From assembly GCA_963819685.1 (NCBI GenBank), contig CAWFXI010000003.1, forward strand, positions 186,001 through 250,000: DNA of 64,000 bases, written 5' to 3'. Positions 1-13,202 of this stretch are shown here, in pieces. How positions within the stretch are numbered: position 1 is the first letter of the stretch; each line of letters starts with the position of its first letter. Made by a program: the position numbers and the translations under genes. A model generated the notes under the pieces. The model was not told the DNA's origin. It ran no database searches and was given only the letters and a program-made list of their open reading frames with translations. The DNA comes from CAIUGU01 sp963819685 (GTDB lineage Bacteria; Pseudomonadota; Gammaproteobacteria; Steroidobacterales; Steroidobacteraceae).

Positions 1-663
1 ACGATGAATCTCGCGGTTGCGACCTCCATGGCAACCATCATCCCGACAGCCATAGTGTCTTCGCGAGCTCATGCCCGCCGTGGTTCGGTTGACTATTCCA
101 TCGTCAAGGTCTGGGCTGTGCCGATCGTCGTGGGAGCGCTCATCGGGTCGCAGCTTGTCGCTCATTTCGAAGCCCGGATCCTGGCCGCAATCTTTGGCAT
201 CGCAGCACTGGCGGTTGCCGCCAAGATGCTGCTACCGCTGGATGACCATGTCGTCGCTCAGGATGTACCGCGTACCTGGAGCGGCGCCTGGTTACCTGCC
301 GCCATTGGCTGTCTGGCCTCGCTGATGGGAGTGGGAGGCGGCACGCTTGGGGTTCCCGTCATGACGCTCTGCAGCGTTCCGATTCATCGTGCGGTCGGAA
401 CGGCATCGCTGCTTGGGCTATGGATTGCGGTGCCCGCGACGTTGGGTTTTCTGCTGGCAAGTCCGCTGGTTGCAACGCCCTCGTTTACGATCGGATACAC
501 GAACCTGATCGGCTTCGCATTGATCGCTCCGGCGAGCGTGCTGATGGCACCGCTCGGTGCGCGAGCGGCGCATCACTTGAGCCGGCGACACTTGAGCGCC
601 GCGTTCGGTGCATTCCTGCTGGTCGTGGCGGCTCGAATGTTGTATCGCGGTTTCTTGAGCTAA
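1..663 (+). CDS. TauE/SafE-family permease, 3' part (5' end outside the window)
   Basis: This is an integral membrane protein of the TauE/SafE (sulfite exporter / DUF81) family, expected to move a small organic or inorganic anion across the inner membrane. About 220 residues are visible. They are rich in hydrophobic helices and include the glycine-rich family signature SLMGVGGGTLGVP near the middle, which in this family opens the second half of the internal repeat. The first visible Met (position 4) falls inside a helix that resembles the 'ATSMATI' segment following the first repeat. Full-length members have about 250-270 residues, so the true start lies upstream of base 1. The substrate cannot be told from sequence. 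The next gene follows by 29 bases on the same strand. Confidence 0.8.
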   Translation, partial: TMNLAVATSMATIIPTAIVSSRAHARRGSVDYSIVKVWAVPIVVGALIGSQLVAHFEARILAAIFGIAALAVAAKMLLPLDDHVVAQDVPRTWSGAWLPAAIGCLASLMGVGGGTLGVPVMTLCSVPIHRAVGTASLLGLWIAVPATLGFLLASPLVATPSFTIGYTNLIGFALIAPASVLMAPLGARAAHHLSRRHLSAAFGAFLLVVAARMLYRGFLS

Positions 664-692
664 AGTCGGAACTGTCCTACCGGAGGCGATTG

Positions 693-2303
693 ATGACCGT
701 GTTTCCGCGTCCAGCATCGTTGCTCGCAAGCGTACTGTTGTGTATTGGCCTCGCTGCCTGTTCGGATCGCGATGCCACCGTTGAGACGGCGGCTCCTCAA
801 GCCACAGAGATAGCCTGGTTTACGGGCAGTGTGCAGGATGCGCTCAATGAAGCGCGGGCGACTGACAGACCCGTCCTGCTTTTCTGGAGTGCGCTGTGGT
901 GCCCGTATTGCCAGCAACTCAAGTCATCGGTATTCACGCGACGCGATTTCATGGAGAAGTCCCGGCTGTTTGTGCCCGTGTATCTCGACGGTGATGAGGC
1001 TGGGGCGCAGAAGTGGGGCGAGACGCTTAAAGTGAGTGGTTATCCCACGGTCTTGATCCTGCGTCCGGACGGCACCGAACTCATGCGCGTTGCCGGCGGC
1101 ATGGATGTCGAACGGTATGCGGGCCTGCTGGATCTCGCGCTGAACGACACCAGGCCCGTCGCCGAGATTCTTGCGAACCTGCCCACATCCACGGCTCCAT
1201 TGTCTGATGACGATTGCCGTCGGCTCGCCTTCCACGGCTTCAATCTGGAAACCGAACCTGCGCGTGATGAAGCCCAACTCGCCAACCTGCTGTGGCTTGC
1301 TGCCCAGCGTTGTCCCGTGGGGGCAGAGAGCGAGCGTGACCGGCTGGAAGTCATTGCGATGATTTCGGGAATGGCAGCGGACGATGCAGCCATCAAGGCG
1401 GGCAGGGCCCCCTCGCAGCAGACCAGCCAGCAAATCGCGCGCGTCGTCGAGCTGCTCGGCAAGCCGGAGCGTGCCGTAGCAGTGGCTGACATGCTGTTCA
1501 TGCTCGATGAATCATTTTTTTCTGCAGCCCGGCGTTTGGCACTTGTGCCGGACGACCGGTTGCGCAGCAGCTGGTTTGATGTGATGGACCGCGCGGCTGT
1601 TGACGCGAGGTATTCTGAATCCGATCAGTTCTTCGCGCTCAACGCCAAATTACAGGGCGCGAAAGTGTTCAACTCCCTGTCACCGGACATGGAAGCCGAT
1701 GCGCGGGCACGCGTCGATGCTGCGCTGGCACGCAAGCACGATCCCTACACGCGGGCCAGCGTGGTCAATTCTCTGCTGTATGTGATGGATACGCTGGATG
1801 ACCAGGAGCGCCTGTACGCGATCGCAGAACAGGAAATGCGTTCTGCCGCAACGCCCTACTACTACATGCTGGATCTGGCCAGCATTGATGAAAAGCGGGG
1901 CAGGGTGGATGCAGCGCTCGGCTGGCTGGAGCGGGCGTACAACGAATCAAAAGGTCCTGCGACTCGTTTTCAGTGGGGCACATCTTACGTTGCCGGCCTG
2001 ATTCGCATGCGTCCGCAGGATGACGCACGCATTCGCGACACGACAATAGCGGTACTGAGCGAGCTCGACGGTCCCGAGCGTCTGTATCAACGCACGAATT
2101 CGCGGATCGAACGTCTGGAGCGTGAACTTGCAAAATGGAACGCTGATGGGTCGAAGTCGACTTCCATCAACGCGGTGCAAGCGCGCATGCAGGAACTCTG
2201 CGCGAAGATTCCCGAGACAGAAGTCGAATCGCGCGCGACTTGCGCTGGCTTCCTCAAACGCGTCGCAGCCGCTCCAGCGCCCGCCGTTCCTGCTCCGGTG
2301 TAG
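693..2303 (+). CDS. Thioredoxin-fold lipoprotein
   Basis: A 536-residue exported lipoprotein. The N-terminus has a basic start, a hydrophobic stretch and a lipobox (GLAAC, Cys23), followed by a thioredoxin-like domain at about residues 40-150. That domain carries the redox motif WCPYC (Cys70 and Cys73) and the cis-Pro segment SGYPT. The remaining 380 residues are helical and repeat-like with no motif I can name. I chose ATG 693 because CGGAGG lies 6-12 bases upstream and because it places the signal sequence at the terminus. The open frame continues upstream to 420 only as overlap with the permease. A periplasmic thiol-disulfide role is likely; the partner is unknown. Its last 50 bases overlap the convergent epimerase gene. 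Confidence 0.8.
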   Translation: MTVFPRPASLLASVLLCIGLAACSDRDATVETAAPQATEIAWFTGSVQDALNEARATDRPVLLFWSALWCPYCQQLKSSVFTRRDFMEKSRLFVPVYLDGDEAGAQKWGETLKVSGYPTVLILRPDGTELMRVAGGMDVERYAGLLDLALNDTRPVAEILANLPTSTAPLSDDDCRRLAFHGFNLETEPARDEAQLANLLWLAAQRCPVGAESERDRLEVIAMISGMAADDAAIKAGRAPSQQTSQQIARVVELLGKPERAVAVADMLFMLDESFFSAARRLALVPDDRLRSSWFDVMDRAAVDARYSESDQFFALNAKLQGAKVFNSLSPDMEADARARVDAALARKHDPYTRASVVNSLLYVMDTLDDQERLYAIAEQEMRSAATPYYYMLDLASIDEKRGRVDAALGWLERAYNESKGPATRFQWGTSYVAGLIRMRPQDDARIRDTTIAVLSELDGPERLYQRTNSRIERLERELAKWNADGSKSTSINAVQARMQELCAKIPETEVESRATCAGFLKRVAAAPAPAVPAPV

Positions 2304-3342
2304 GCCAGCGCTGCGGACTTGCGCGTCGTTCGGCAGACAGGCTTTGCCACCACCCGAGCGTTGCCTTGCCGGTCTCCAGCAACGGCCTGACGGTCAACCC
2401 GGCAGACTCCGCGGCAGTCGTGCCGATCCACCAGGGAGGTGCGCCATTCGCAACGAGCGGAAGCTCGATCTCGAACATCTCGAGCAGTTCCGGCGTAGCG
2501 CCACGCAGGCGCACCGATTTCCCGGCCGCAGCACCCAGCGTCGTCAGGATTTGGCTCCATGCGAGCGGCCGGCTCGCCGCATTGAAGGTGCCCGCCGTAT
2601 TGTTTTCCGCCAACTGCACCATCCAGGTACTCAAGTCCCGGACATCGATCCATTGCAGCGTTTCGCTCGCATCTGGCGGACTCAGGACGTCACCGCCGCG
2701 GGCCGTGCGGTCGACCCAGTAAGTGAAGCGATCGGTATCGTCGCCCGGCCCGACGACATACGTGGGACGCACGACTGTGGCGGCGCTGCCGTATATCTCA
2801 CGCACGATCCGGTCGCAGGCGGCTTTCAGGGGACCATAGGTCTCGCCAGTTACGCTCTCGTTGGCCGAATCCTGGACAGCCCGGAGTGGGCTGCTTTCAG
2901 TAAACGTACCGCCCTGTTCCAGTTCGTAGGACGAGATGGTCGAGATATACAGATAACGGCCCACGCGTCCATGCAGAAGTTCCGCCGAGTCGCGCACATG
3001 CCGTGGGACGTAACCTGAATTGTCGATGACGACGTCCCAGCGACGACGGCCTTTCAGCGCCTCCAGGCCCTTGTCGATTCTGGTGTCACGATTGCCGACC
3101 AGCAACTCGACGCGATTGCCATACAGCCCGGCGGCGGTGCGGCCCCGATTGAACATCGCCACCTTGTGCCCGCGAGCGAGTGCGTATTCGATCTGTTGCG
3201 GACCGATGAAACCGGTACCGCCGAGGACCAGGATGTCGAGCGGCCTGTTGGCTCGCTGAGTCGCAGCGGACGACGCTGTGCCGGTGGCGCTGAGTGACAT
3301 GGCGGCCAGCGCGCCTTTGAGCAGACTGCGTCGTGTCGTCAT
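2254..3342 (-). CDS. NAD-dependent epimerase/dehydratase-like protein, Tat-exported
   Basis: A 362-residue extended short-chain dehydrogenase. The N-terminus reads TTRRSLLKG followed by a hydrophobic segment, a twin-arginine signal, so the protein is probably exported folded with its cofactor. The nucleotide-binding motif GGTGFIG is at about residues 41-47, and further family positions are DVVIDNSGY and YLYISTISSY. The usual YxxxK catalytic pair is not obvious: after the SSY serine region I see TYGPLKAACD, which could supply Tyr and Lys. The substrate (a sugar nucleotide in related proteins) is not determinable. The ATG at 3342 is the only Met before the signal peptide. The gene is convergent with the thioredoxin lipoprotein and overlaps it by 50 bases. 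Confidence 0.75.
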   Translation of the reverse strand: MTTRRSLLKGALAAMSLSATGTASSAATQRANRPLDILVLGGTGFIGPQQIEYALARGHKVAMFNRGRTAAGLYGNRVELLVGNRDTRIDKGLEALKGRRRWDVVIDNSGYVPRHVRDSAELLHGRVGRYLYISTISSYELEQGGTFTESSPLRAVQDSANESVTGETYGPLKAACDRIVREIYGSAATVVRPTYVVGPGDDTDRFTYWVDRTARGGDVLSPPDASETLQWIDVRDLSTWMVQLAENNTAGTFNAASRPLAWSQILTTLGAAAGKSVRLRGATPELLEMFEIELPLVANGAPPWWIGTTAAESAGLTVRPLLETGKATLGWWQSLSAERRASPQRWPTPEQERRALERLRRV

Positions 3343-3360
3343 CGTTGGCTCATTCTGGAA

Positions 3361-4077
3361 TCAGGCCATATCGAACAGCAGGGCTTCTCCTTGAGGTGCG
3401 CCCTGGAGCGTGATGGCAGCAATGCCCGTGTCGGCTGCGATCGCGGCCCCATCACCGGCGGTCAATGTCTTGCCATTCACTTCCACAGCGCCTTTCGCCA
3501 CATGGACCCAGGCAAAGCGGCCCGCCGGCAGACGATGTTCGACCCGTTGCGCCGCCGACTGCAACACTGTTGCGTACATGCGCAGATCCTGGTGAATGTG
3601 GATGACGTCGTCATGCGCTTCGTCCGCACCGACCAGCTTCAGGACTCCAGCTCGCGCTTCGACGGGATAGTGGATCTGCTGGTACGAAGGGCGTACGCCC
3701 GCTTTGCCCGGAATGATCCAGATCTGCAGAAAGTGCACGGTCTCCGTCTTCGAGTGATTGAATTCGCTGTGGGCGATGCCGGTACCGGCGCTCATTTTCT
3801 GTACATCGCCCGGCTTGATGACCGAGCCCGTGCCGATGTTGTCCTTGTGCTCGAGGGCCCCTTCGAGAACGTACGAGATGATTTCCATGTCCCGGTGCGA
3901 ATGCGTACCGAAACCCATGCCGGGCTGCACGGTGTCGTCATTGATGACGCGCAGGCTGCGGAAGCCCATGAAGTTGGGGTCGTAGTGGTCGGCAAAGGAA
4001 AACGTGTGATAGCTGTCGAGCCAGCCATGGGTGCTGTGCATGCGGTCGCCAGCCTTGCGGATCATCATCGTCGTCAT
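3361..4077 (-). CDS. Pirin family protein
   Basis: A 238-residue bicupin of the pirin/YhhW family. The N-terminal cupin shows the metal-site pattern H-S-H-R-D with a following Glu and His (THSHRDMEIISY ... GTGIAHSEFNH), the usual quercetinase-like iron site. The C-terminal half is the degenerate second cupin. Related proteins oxidise quercetin in vitro, but the physiological role is often unclear. I chose ATG 4077 (MTTMMIRKAG) because CCGGAG lies about 5 bases upstream. The longer open frame to 4140 adds residues that do not fit the family. The next gene on the opposite strand begins 63 bases away, so both share a short divergent promoter region. Confidence 0.88.
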   Translation of the reverse strand: MTTMMIRKAGDRMHSTHGWLDSYHTFSFADHYDPNFMGFRSLRVINDDTVQPGMGFGTHSHRDMEIISYVLEGALEHKDNIGTGSVIKPGDVQKMSAGTGIAHSEFNHSKTETVHFLQIWIIPGKAGVRPSYQQIHYPVEARAGVLKLVGADEAHDDVIHIHQDLRMYATVLQSAAQRVEHRLPAGRFAWVHVAKGAVEVNGKTLTAGDGAAIAADTGIAAITLQGAPQGEALLFDMA

Positions 4078-4140
4078 GGGTACTCCGGGGAAATGAATGG
4101 GCGCAGTATAAGGTGGGTAGTGAGGGCAAAGGAGCGACAT

Positions 4141-4602
4141 GTGGTAGCCGCGCCAGGGGTTATTCGAGGAGTGTTCCCAGCCGTAGTGCTCGGGCTATTG
4201 CTCAACGCTTGCGGGAGCGCGGAGCCACCCGAGGTGCAGGTCAGGGCAGTGATCGACGAGGCCGAGAGAGCGGCCGAAGCGCGCGACGTTTCTGCGCTGA
4301 TGGATCTGGTGTCGCCGGACTTCAGGGATGCCGACGGCAGGCAGAGCGATGAGCTCAGGCAGTACCTGCGCGGCTACTTCATCGCGAATCAGTCCGTTCA
4401 CCTGCTGACGCGGATCGAATCCATCGAATTTCCTGCCGAAGGTGTGGCGGAAGTGGCGCTGGTCGTAGGCATGGCAGGGAAGGAGGCCGAGGCCCAATCT
4501 GCCTGGAACCTGGCAGCTGAGGTCCGGCAGATCCACCTGACCCTGATGCAGCGGGGCAACGACTGGCTCGTCACTCATGCGGAGCGGGTCCCCGAGCATT
4601 GA
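4141..4602 (+). CDS. Small lipoprotein, NTF2-like
   Basis: A 153-residue predicted lipoprotein. I start it at GTG 4141, preceded by AAAGGAG at 6-12 bases. This puts a hydrophobic helix and lipobox (LLNAC) directly at the N-terminus. Upstream in-frame residues are antisense to the pirin gene and not protein-like. The mature part (EVQVRAVIDEAERAAEARDVSALMDLVSPDF and on) has the amphipathic helix plus strand pattern of NTF2/SnoaL-type cone folds, often used for ligand binding. There are no catalytic residues I can assign. It is followed directly by the first copy of the four-hairpin repeat, which would form its 3' untranslated region. Confidence 0.65.
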   Translation: MVAAPGVIRGVFPAVVLGLLLNACGSAEPPEVQVRAVIDEAERAAEARDVSALMDLVSPDFRDADGRQSDELRQYLRGYFIANQSVHLLTRIESIEFPAEGVAEVALVVGMAGKEAEAQSAWNLAAEVRQIHLTLMQRGNDWLVTHAERVPEH

Positions 4603-4620
4603 CGGCTATAGGAGCCGCCC

Positions 4621-4740
4621 CCGAGTCACGGATGACTCGGCGAAATTGACGAGTTCCAACTCGTTGATTTCGGGAGCCTGGGAAAATCACACTTTTCTCA
4701 GGCTCCGGATGCGAAAGGCAGGGATTGCCTTTGGCATCCC
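4621..4740 (+). repeat. Four-hairpin dispersed repeat, copy A
   Basis: Four consecutive inverted repeats: 4621-4640 (CCGAGTCA / TGACTCGG around CGGA), 4642-4671 (GAAAT..ACGAGTT / AACTCGT..ATTTC), 4673-4706 (GGAGCCTG / CAGGCTCC with A and T tracts) and 4707-4739 (GGATGC.AAAGGCA / TGCCTTT.GCATCC around GGGAT). Related copies lie at 24267-24386, 37911-38030 (reverse) and 47445-47562. Stems differ between copies by paired changes, while loops one and four keep A-N-G-G-A. This copy lies 18 bases after the lipoprotein stop and upstream of the gltB promoter, on the same strand as both. Confidence 0.85.
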
Positions 4741-4763
4741 TCAAATATGTGTTTTGCAGTGCA

Positions 4764-4791
4764 TTGACGGAACCCCGTGCCCCTGTAAGAT
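4764..4791 (+). promoter_or_regulatory. Candidate sigma-70 promoter for gltBD
   Basis: TTGACG at 4764-4769 and TAAGAT at 4786-4791 with a 16-base spacer. It is the best match in the 350 bases before gltB and implies a leader of about 290 bases. The -35 is near consensus and the -10 matches four of six positions. Nothing else recognisable is in the leader apart from GC-rich sequence. Confidence 0.4.
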
Positions 4792-5091
4792 GCTTTTACT
4801 CCGGCAGCTGTTAATGCTTGGCTCCCTGCCAACCCTCCGGCGCGAATTCTGCCGCTGACGGCCGATCGTGCCTCGATAGCCGCGCGGAATGTTTTCTGTA
4901 TCAATGAGTTAGCAGAATTACCAGGGATCGGTGCCTGTGCGGGTGCCAAGCCTTGCCATGGCTCAGCGTGGGCGGGTGGCGGGTTCGCCAGACCCTTGCA
5001 CCCGGGCGCTGGGTCGGTTCTTGCAAGCTCGGGGGTGGCTGCGAAGGGGCGGCCGCGGTGGGTAGGGTTCGGAAGGTGAGCAGGGGCTGTC

Positions 5092-9634
<4,543 letters not shown>

Positions 9635-9638
<4 letters not shown>

Positions 9639-11066
9639 TGTCAGCGGCCGACAAGAACCTGCAGTTCCTCGACATTCCCCGGCACGATCCGGAGAAGCTG
9701 CCCGTCGAGGTGCGCAAGTCCGAGCTTCCGCGAGATCTACGACGCAGTTCGACGCGGACGGCGCTGCGCAGCAGGCGGGGCGCTGCCTCTCCTGCGGCAA
9801 TCCCGTTCTGCGAATGGAAATGCCCGGTGCACAACTACATTCCGAACTGGCTGAAGCTGATCCAGGAGGGCAAGCTGTTCGAGGCGGCCGAGCTGTCGCA
9901 CCAGACCAACTCGCTGCCGGAAGATGTGCGGCCGCATCTGCCCGCAGGATCGGCTGTGCGAAGGTGCCTGCACGCTCAACGACGGCCTCGGTGCGGTGAC
10001 CATCGGCTCGATCGAAAAATACATCACCGACGAGGCCCTGAAGCAGGGCTGGCGGCCGGACATGTCCGAGTGTCGTTGCAGACCGGCAAGCGCGTGGCCG
10101 TGATCGGCGCGGGCCCGGCGGGTCTTGGCTGCGCCGACATCCTGGTGCGCAATGGCGTCGAGCCGGTGGTGTTCGACGCGTACGCGCAGATCGGCGGCCT
10201 GCTCACCTTCGGCATCCCGCCGTTCAAGCTCGAAAAGGACAGTCGTCGAGATGCGCCGCGAGATCATGGAAGGCATGGGCGTGGAATTCCGACTCGGGCG
10301 TCGAGATCGGCAAGGACATTCCGTTTCGAGCAGCTGCTGGAGGAATTCGATGCGGTGTTCCTGGGCATGGGCACCTACACCTACGTGAAGGGCGGCTTCC
10401 CCGGCGAGGATCTGCCGGGCGTGCTACGAGGCGCTGCCTTACCTGATCTCGAACATCAATCATCGAGCTTGAGCTTGCCGGGCGGGCGACATTCGTCGAC
10501 ATGAAGGGCAAGCGCGTGGTGGTGCTGGGCGGCGGCGACACCGGCATGGACTGCAATCGCACGGCCATCCGCCAGGGCGCCGAGAGCGTGACCTGCACCT
10601 ATCGCCGCGACGAAGCCAACATGCCGGGCTCGCGCCGCGACTTCAAGAACAGCAAGGAAGAAGGCGTTGAATTTCTCTTCAACCGCCAGCCCGTCGAGAT
10701 CGTCGGTCACGGCACGGTCGAGGGCGTGAAGGTGGTGCGAGACGCGCCTCGGGCGCTCCGGGTCCGCGCGGACGACGCGTGCCCGAGACCGTGCCGGGCT
10801 CGGAAGAGATCATCCCGGCCGATGCCGTCATCATCGCGTTCGGCTTCCGCCGAGTCCCGCGCAGTGGTTCGACGAGTCACAACATCGCGCTGCATGCGAA
10901 CGGCCGCGTGCGCGTGTCGGCGGATCCGAAGACGCCGTTCCAGACCACCAACCCGAAGGTCTTCGCCGGCGGCGACATGGTGCGCGGCTCCGATCTGGTG
11001 GTCACGGCGGTGTTCGAAGGCCGCGAGGCGGCGAAAGGCATTCTCGGCTACCTCGGAGTGAACTAG
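9635..11066 (+). pseudogene. gltD: Glutamate synthase small subunit, reading frame broken
   Basis: Small (beta) subunit of glutamate synthase, which takes electrons from NADPH through FAD and two 4Fe-4S clusters to GltB. Joined pieces start MMSAADKNLQFLDIPRHDPEK at 9635 and run through the cluster cysteines (CLSCGNP, CEWKCPVHNY), the first dinucleotide site GAGPAGLG (about 10107), the second GGGDTGMD (about 10531) and the terminal FAGGDMVRGSDLVVTAVFEGREAA to the stop at 11064-11066. Roughly ten frame changes separate these pieces; the last 290 bases and the 10501-10750 piece are clean. The start ATG overlaps the probable gltB stop. The 3' end overlaps the convergent receiver gene by four bases. 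Confidence 0.85.
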
Positions 11067-11500
11067 CCTTCACGATTGCCGCTGCCCTGTCGACGCCCGG
11101 CTTCGCCCAGATAAAGTTCAGCGTTGGGCTCCCGCAGTACCTGTTCGATCCTCTTCAGGATTGCGGCAAACGTCATCGGTTTCTGCAGGACGTGCCGAAC
11201 ACCCGCCTGTCTTGCCAGGTCGAGATCACTGTCGCTGACATGGCCGGACAGCAGCACAATCAGTTGCGCTGGTCGCTGCCGCAGGATTTCGCGGGACAGT
11301 GCCATCCCTGACATGCCACGCAGATTGATGTCCGAAATGACGAGATCAAACGCCGCCGGATCCTGTGTATAGAGCGAGAGCGCGTCGGCCGCAGTGGTGC
11401 TGGTGGTAACACGATAGCCCGCCTTTGCCAGCAGTACACGCATGACCTCGACGAGCGATTCCTCGTCGTCGATGAACAGCACACGCCGCGGTTCTCTCAT
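11063..11500 (-). CDS. Stand-alone response-regulator receiver protein
   Basis: A 145-residue CheY-like receiver with no output domain. It shows the acidic pair (FIDDEE), the phospho-acceptor Asp in LVISDINL, the Thr/Ser switch position (LLSGH) and the conserved Lys (LQKPMTF). The C-terminal 30 residues are polar. Start ATG 11500 has AGGTGAG upstream and lies eight bases after the PAS gene stop, so the two are almost certainly co-transcribed. A longer frame to 11614 only overlaps the PAS gene. Such single-domain receivers act by protein contact or as phosphate sinks. Confidence 0.85.
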   Translation of the reverse strand: MREPRRVLFIDDEESLVEVMRVLLAKAGYRVTTSTTAADALSLYTQDPAAFDLVISDINLRGMSGMALSREILRQRPAQLIVLLSGHVSDSDLDLARQAGVRHVLQKPMTFAAILKRIEQVLREPNAELYLGEAGRRQGSGNREG

Positions 11501-11508
11501 CGCTGGGC

Positions 11509-11988
11509 TCACCTGGGCTTTGGCCCGAGCGGGGCGGGCGCGGTAGCGTTGTGCCTGGTGATCTCTACGAGCACGTTGCATGCGCCTGCCAGAGTGCCGG
11601 TCGAGTCGTGGCACGGATTGGCATGTGCCAGCACGTGGATGCGTCGTCCATCGGTGCGTCCAACGATGATTTCACGTGCATTGAAGCTCCGCTCCTCGCG
11701 CAGGGCTCGCGCCATCCAGCTGTCCTCGTGAGCGAGCGGGGAGCCGTCTGCCGCCGAGTACAGTCGATGTGATCCGCAGAACCGCTCGAAAGGATTGCGG
11801 AGCCCGGGTACGCGTCCCCAGATGGCAGTTGCCTGACGGTTGTAGGAGGTGAGCATCCCGCGGGCATCGCATGTGCAGACACCGAAGGGCAATCGGTCGA
11901 GCAGCCGACGCAGCAGCGGATCATGCGTATTCAGTGCGGGATTCAGCTGCACGATCCTGGCTACCATGGGCGAATAGTCCTCGTCCAT
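11509..11988 (-). CDS. PAS-domain protein
   Basis: A 159-residue protein consisting mainly of one PAS domain (from about residue 25: LLDRLPFGVCTCDARGMLTSYNRQATAIWG to the closing strand GACNVLVEITRH). No kinase, GGDEF or DNA-binding part is present, so it is a free sensor module. It sits between two single-domain receivers and probably passes a signal by contact. The start is uncertain: ATG 11988 follows the upstream stop by two bases with no clear Shine-Dalgarno, and Met at 11967 is an alternative. Histidine and cysteine in the fold might bind a cofactor, but no heme or FMN motif is recognisable. Confidence 0.75.
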   Translation of the reverse strand: MDEDYSPMVARIVQLNPALNTHDPLLRRLLDRLPFGVCTCDARGMLTSYNRQATAIWGRVPGLRNPFERFCGSHRLYSAADGSPLAHEDSWMARALREERSFNAREIIVGRTDGRRIHVLAHANPCHDSTGTLAGACNVLVEITRHNATAPAPLGPKPR

Positions 11989-11990
11989 GA

Positions 11991-12374
11991 TCAATCGAGC
12001 TGGTCGCGCCGCCGGCGACGGGGCACGGGGACGAAGTGCACGAGGTAGTCCCAGAGCGATCGCAGGTCATTCTTGTCGATGTAGGCGCAGGCACCAAGGT
12101 AGGCCGCCCTGCGGCGCAGTCCGGCATCGTCCAACTGGGTGACGATGACCACGTGTGCGTCCGCGTGGTGGCGCTTGAGTTCACTCAGCGTGGCCAGGCC
12201 GTCGATCGGTTGCATCTGCAGATCGAGCGTCACGATATCGGGCTGCACGACGGCGTAGCGCTCAAGGCACTCGGCACCGCTTGTGCACTCATGAATTTCG
12301 CTGACGAGCGCACCAACCATCTCGCGGATGAGATCGCGGGTGGGTGCGTGATCATCGACGATCATCAGTTTCAT
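11991..12374 (-). CDS. Stand-alone response-regulator receiver protein
   Basis: A 127-residue CheY-like receiver: MIVDDH acidic pair, phospho-acceptor Asp in IVTLDLQM, Thr in VIVTQLDD and Lys in YIDKNDL. The C-terminus ends in a basic run (RRRRR). ATG 12374 has a strong AGGAGG seven bases upstream. It is the first gene of the small receiver-PAS-receiver unit. The 158-base gap upstream separates it from the LuxR-type regulator on the same strand and holds a short palindrome. Confidence 0.85.
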   Translation of the reverse strand: MKLMIVDDHAPTRDLIREMVGALVSEIHECTSGAECLERYAVVQPDIVTLDLQMQPIDGLATLSELKRHHADAHVVIVTQLDDAGLRRRAAYLGACAYIDKNDLRSLWDYLVHFVPVPRRRRRDQLD

Positions 12375-12465
12375 GGACGACCTCCTGGCTGAACCGGAGG
12401 CGAATCATCCATGCTCAAGGCGACCGTCGTGAATCCGGCCCGCTACGGGAAGCAGCTCGGGGCCG

Positions 12466-12499
12466 CTACTTAGGGGTTTTCCCTACGCCCTACTTAAGG
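12466..12499. promoter_or_regulatory. Inverted repeat with duplicated flank, possible operator
   Basis: TAGGG at 12471-12475 and CCCTA at 12481-12485 form an inverted repeat around GTTTT. The flanking CTACTTAGGG (12466-12475) is repeated as CTACTTAAGG (12490-12499). It lies in the gap between the LuxR-type regulator gene and the receiver-PAS-receiver genes, about 90 bases before the latter. It could be a regulator binding site; no experimental analogue is claimed. Confidence 0.25.
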
Positions 12500-12532
12500 C
12501 ATTGAAAAATATACAGATACCTTTCGCAACAA

Positions 12533-13177
12533 CTACGCGAGATTGGCAAGCGTATCGCGATGCTCGATCGCGAACTGCATCAGGCTGTTACCGCCTTTCA
12601 GTGCGAGTTTGCTGCTGATATTGGCGCGGTGGGTTTCGATGGTTCGCGGGCTGACCTCCAGTTCCTGCGCGATTTCCTTGGTGGTCTTTTTCTCCGCGAT
12701 GCGTTTCAGGATCCTGCGCTCTGCAGTGGTGAGGTCAGCGAGTCCTGGCTGGCGAGTTGCCAATGTGTCGGACCGTTCGTGACGGCGGAGCAGATACCCG
12801 GTGAGCGACGGGCTGACGTAAGGGTCCCCGGCGGATACCGCGGCGAGGCACGCGATGATTTCGGTCGCCGCATTTTCCTTCAGGACGTAACCACAGATAC
12901 CGAGGTTCATCGCGCGATTGAAGGCCTGTTCGTCCTTGAGCATCGTGAGCACGACGCATTTCGTCTCCGGCGATCGTTCGCGAAGTGAGGCCGCGACATC
13001 GAGTCCGGTCATGTCCGGCAGATTGATGTCGAGCACGGCAAGTTCGGGACCCGTGCGACAGATGAGTTCAACGGCTTCTTTGCCAGTTGCTGCTTCGCCG
13101 GCCAGTTCGAACCGACCGTCGTCTGACACAACCTGCTTCAATCCTTGACGGAAGAGCGGATGGTCATCGACGATCAC
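12533..13177 (-). CDS. NarL/FixJ-type response regulator (LuxR output)
   Basis: A 214-residue two-domain transcription regulator. The receiver has IVDDHPLFRQG, phospho-acceptor Asp in LAVLDINLPD, Thr in VVLTMLKD and Lys in GYVLKENA. The C-terminal LuxR helix-turn-helix is complete: LTTAERRILKRIAEKKTTKEIAQEL, then VSPRTIETHRANISSKL. I start at GTG 13177. Upstream codons in frame run to the TGA of the kinase gene without an ATG. The gene follows the frame-corrected kinase end (13203) by 25 bases, so kinase and regulator form a pair. Confidence 0.85.
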   Translation of the reverse strand: MIVDDHPLFRQGLKQVVSDDGRFELAGEAATGKEAVELICRTGPELAVLDINLPDMTGLDVAASLRERSPETKCVVLTMLKDEQAFNRAMNLGICGYVLKENAATEIIACLAAVSAGDPYVSPSLTGYLLRRHERSDTLATRQPGLADLTTAERRILKRIAEKKTTKEIAQELEVSPRTIETHRANISSKLALKGGNSLMQFAIEHRDTLANLA

Positions 13178-13202
13178 TATCCGGATTCTGTTGCTTGCGC
13201 GT

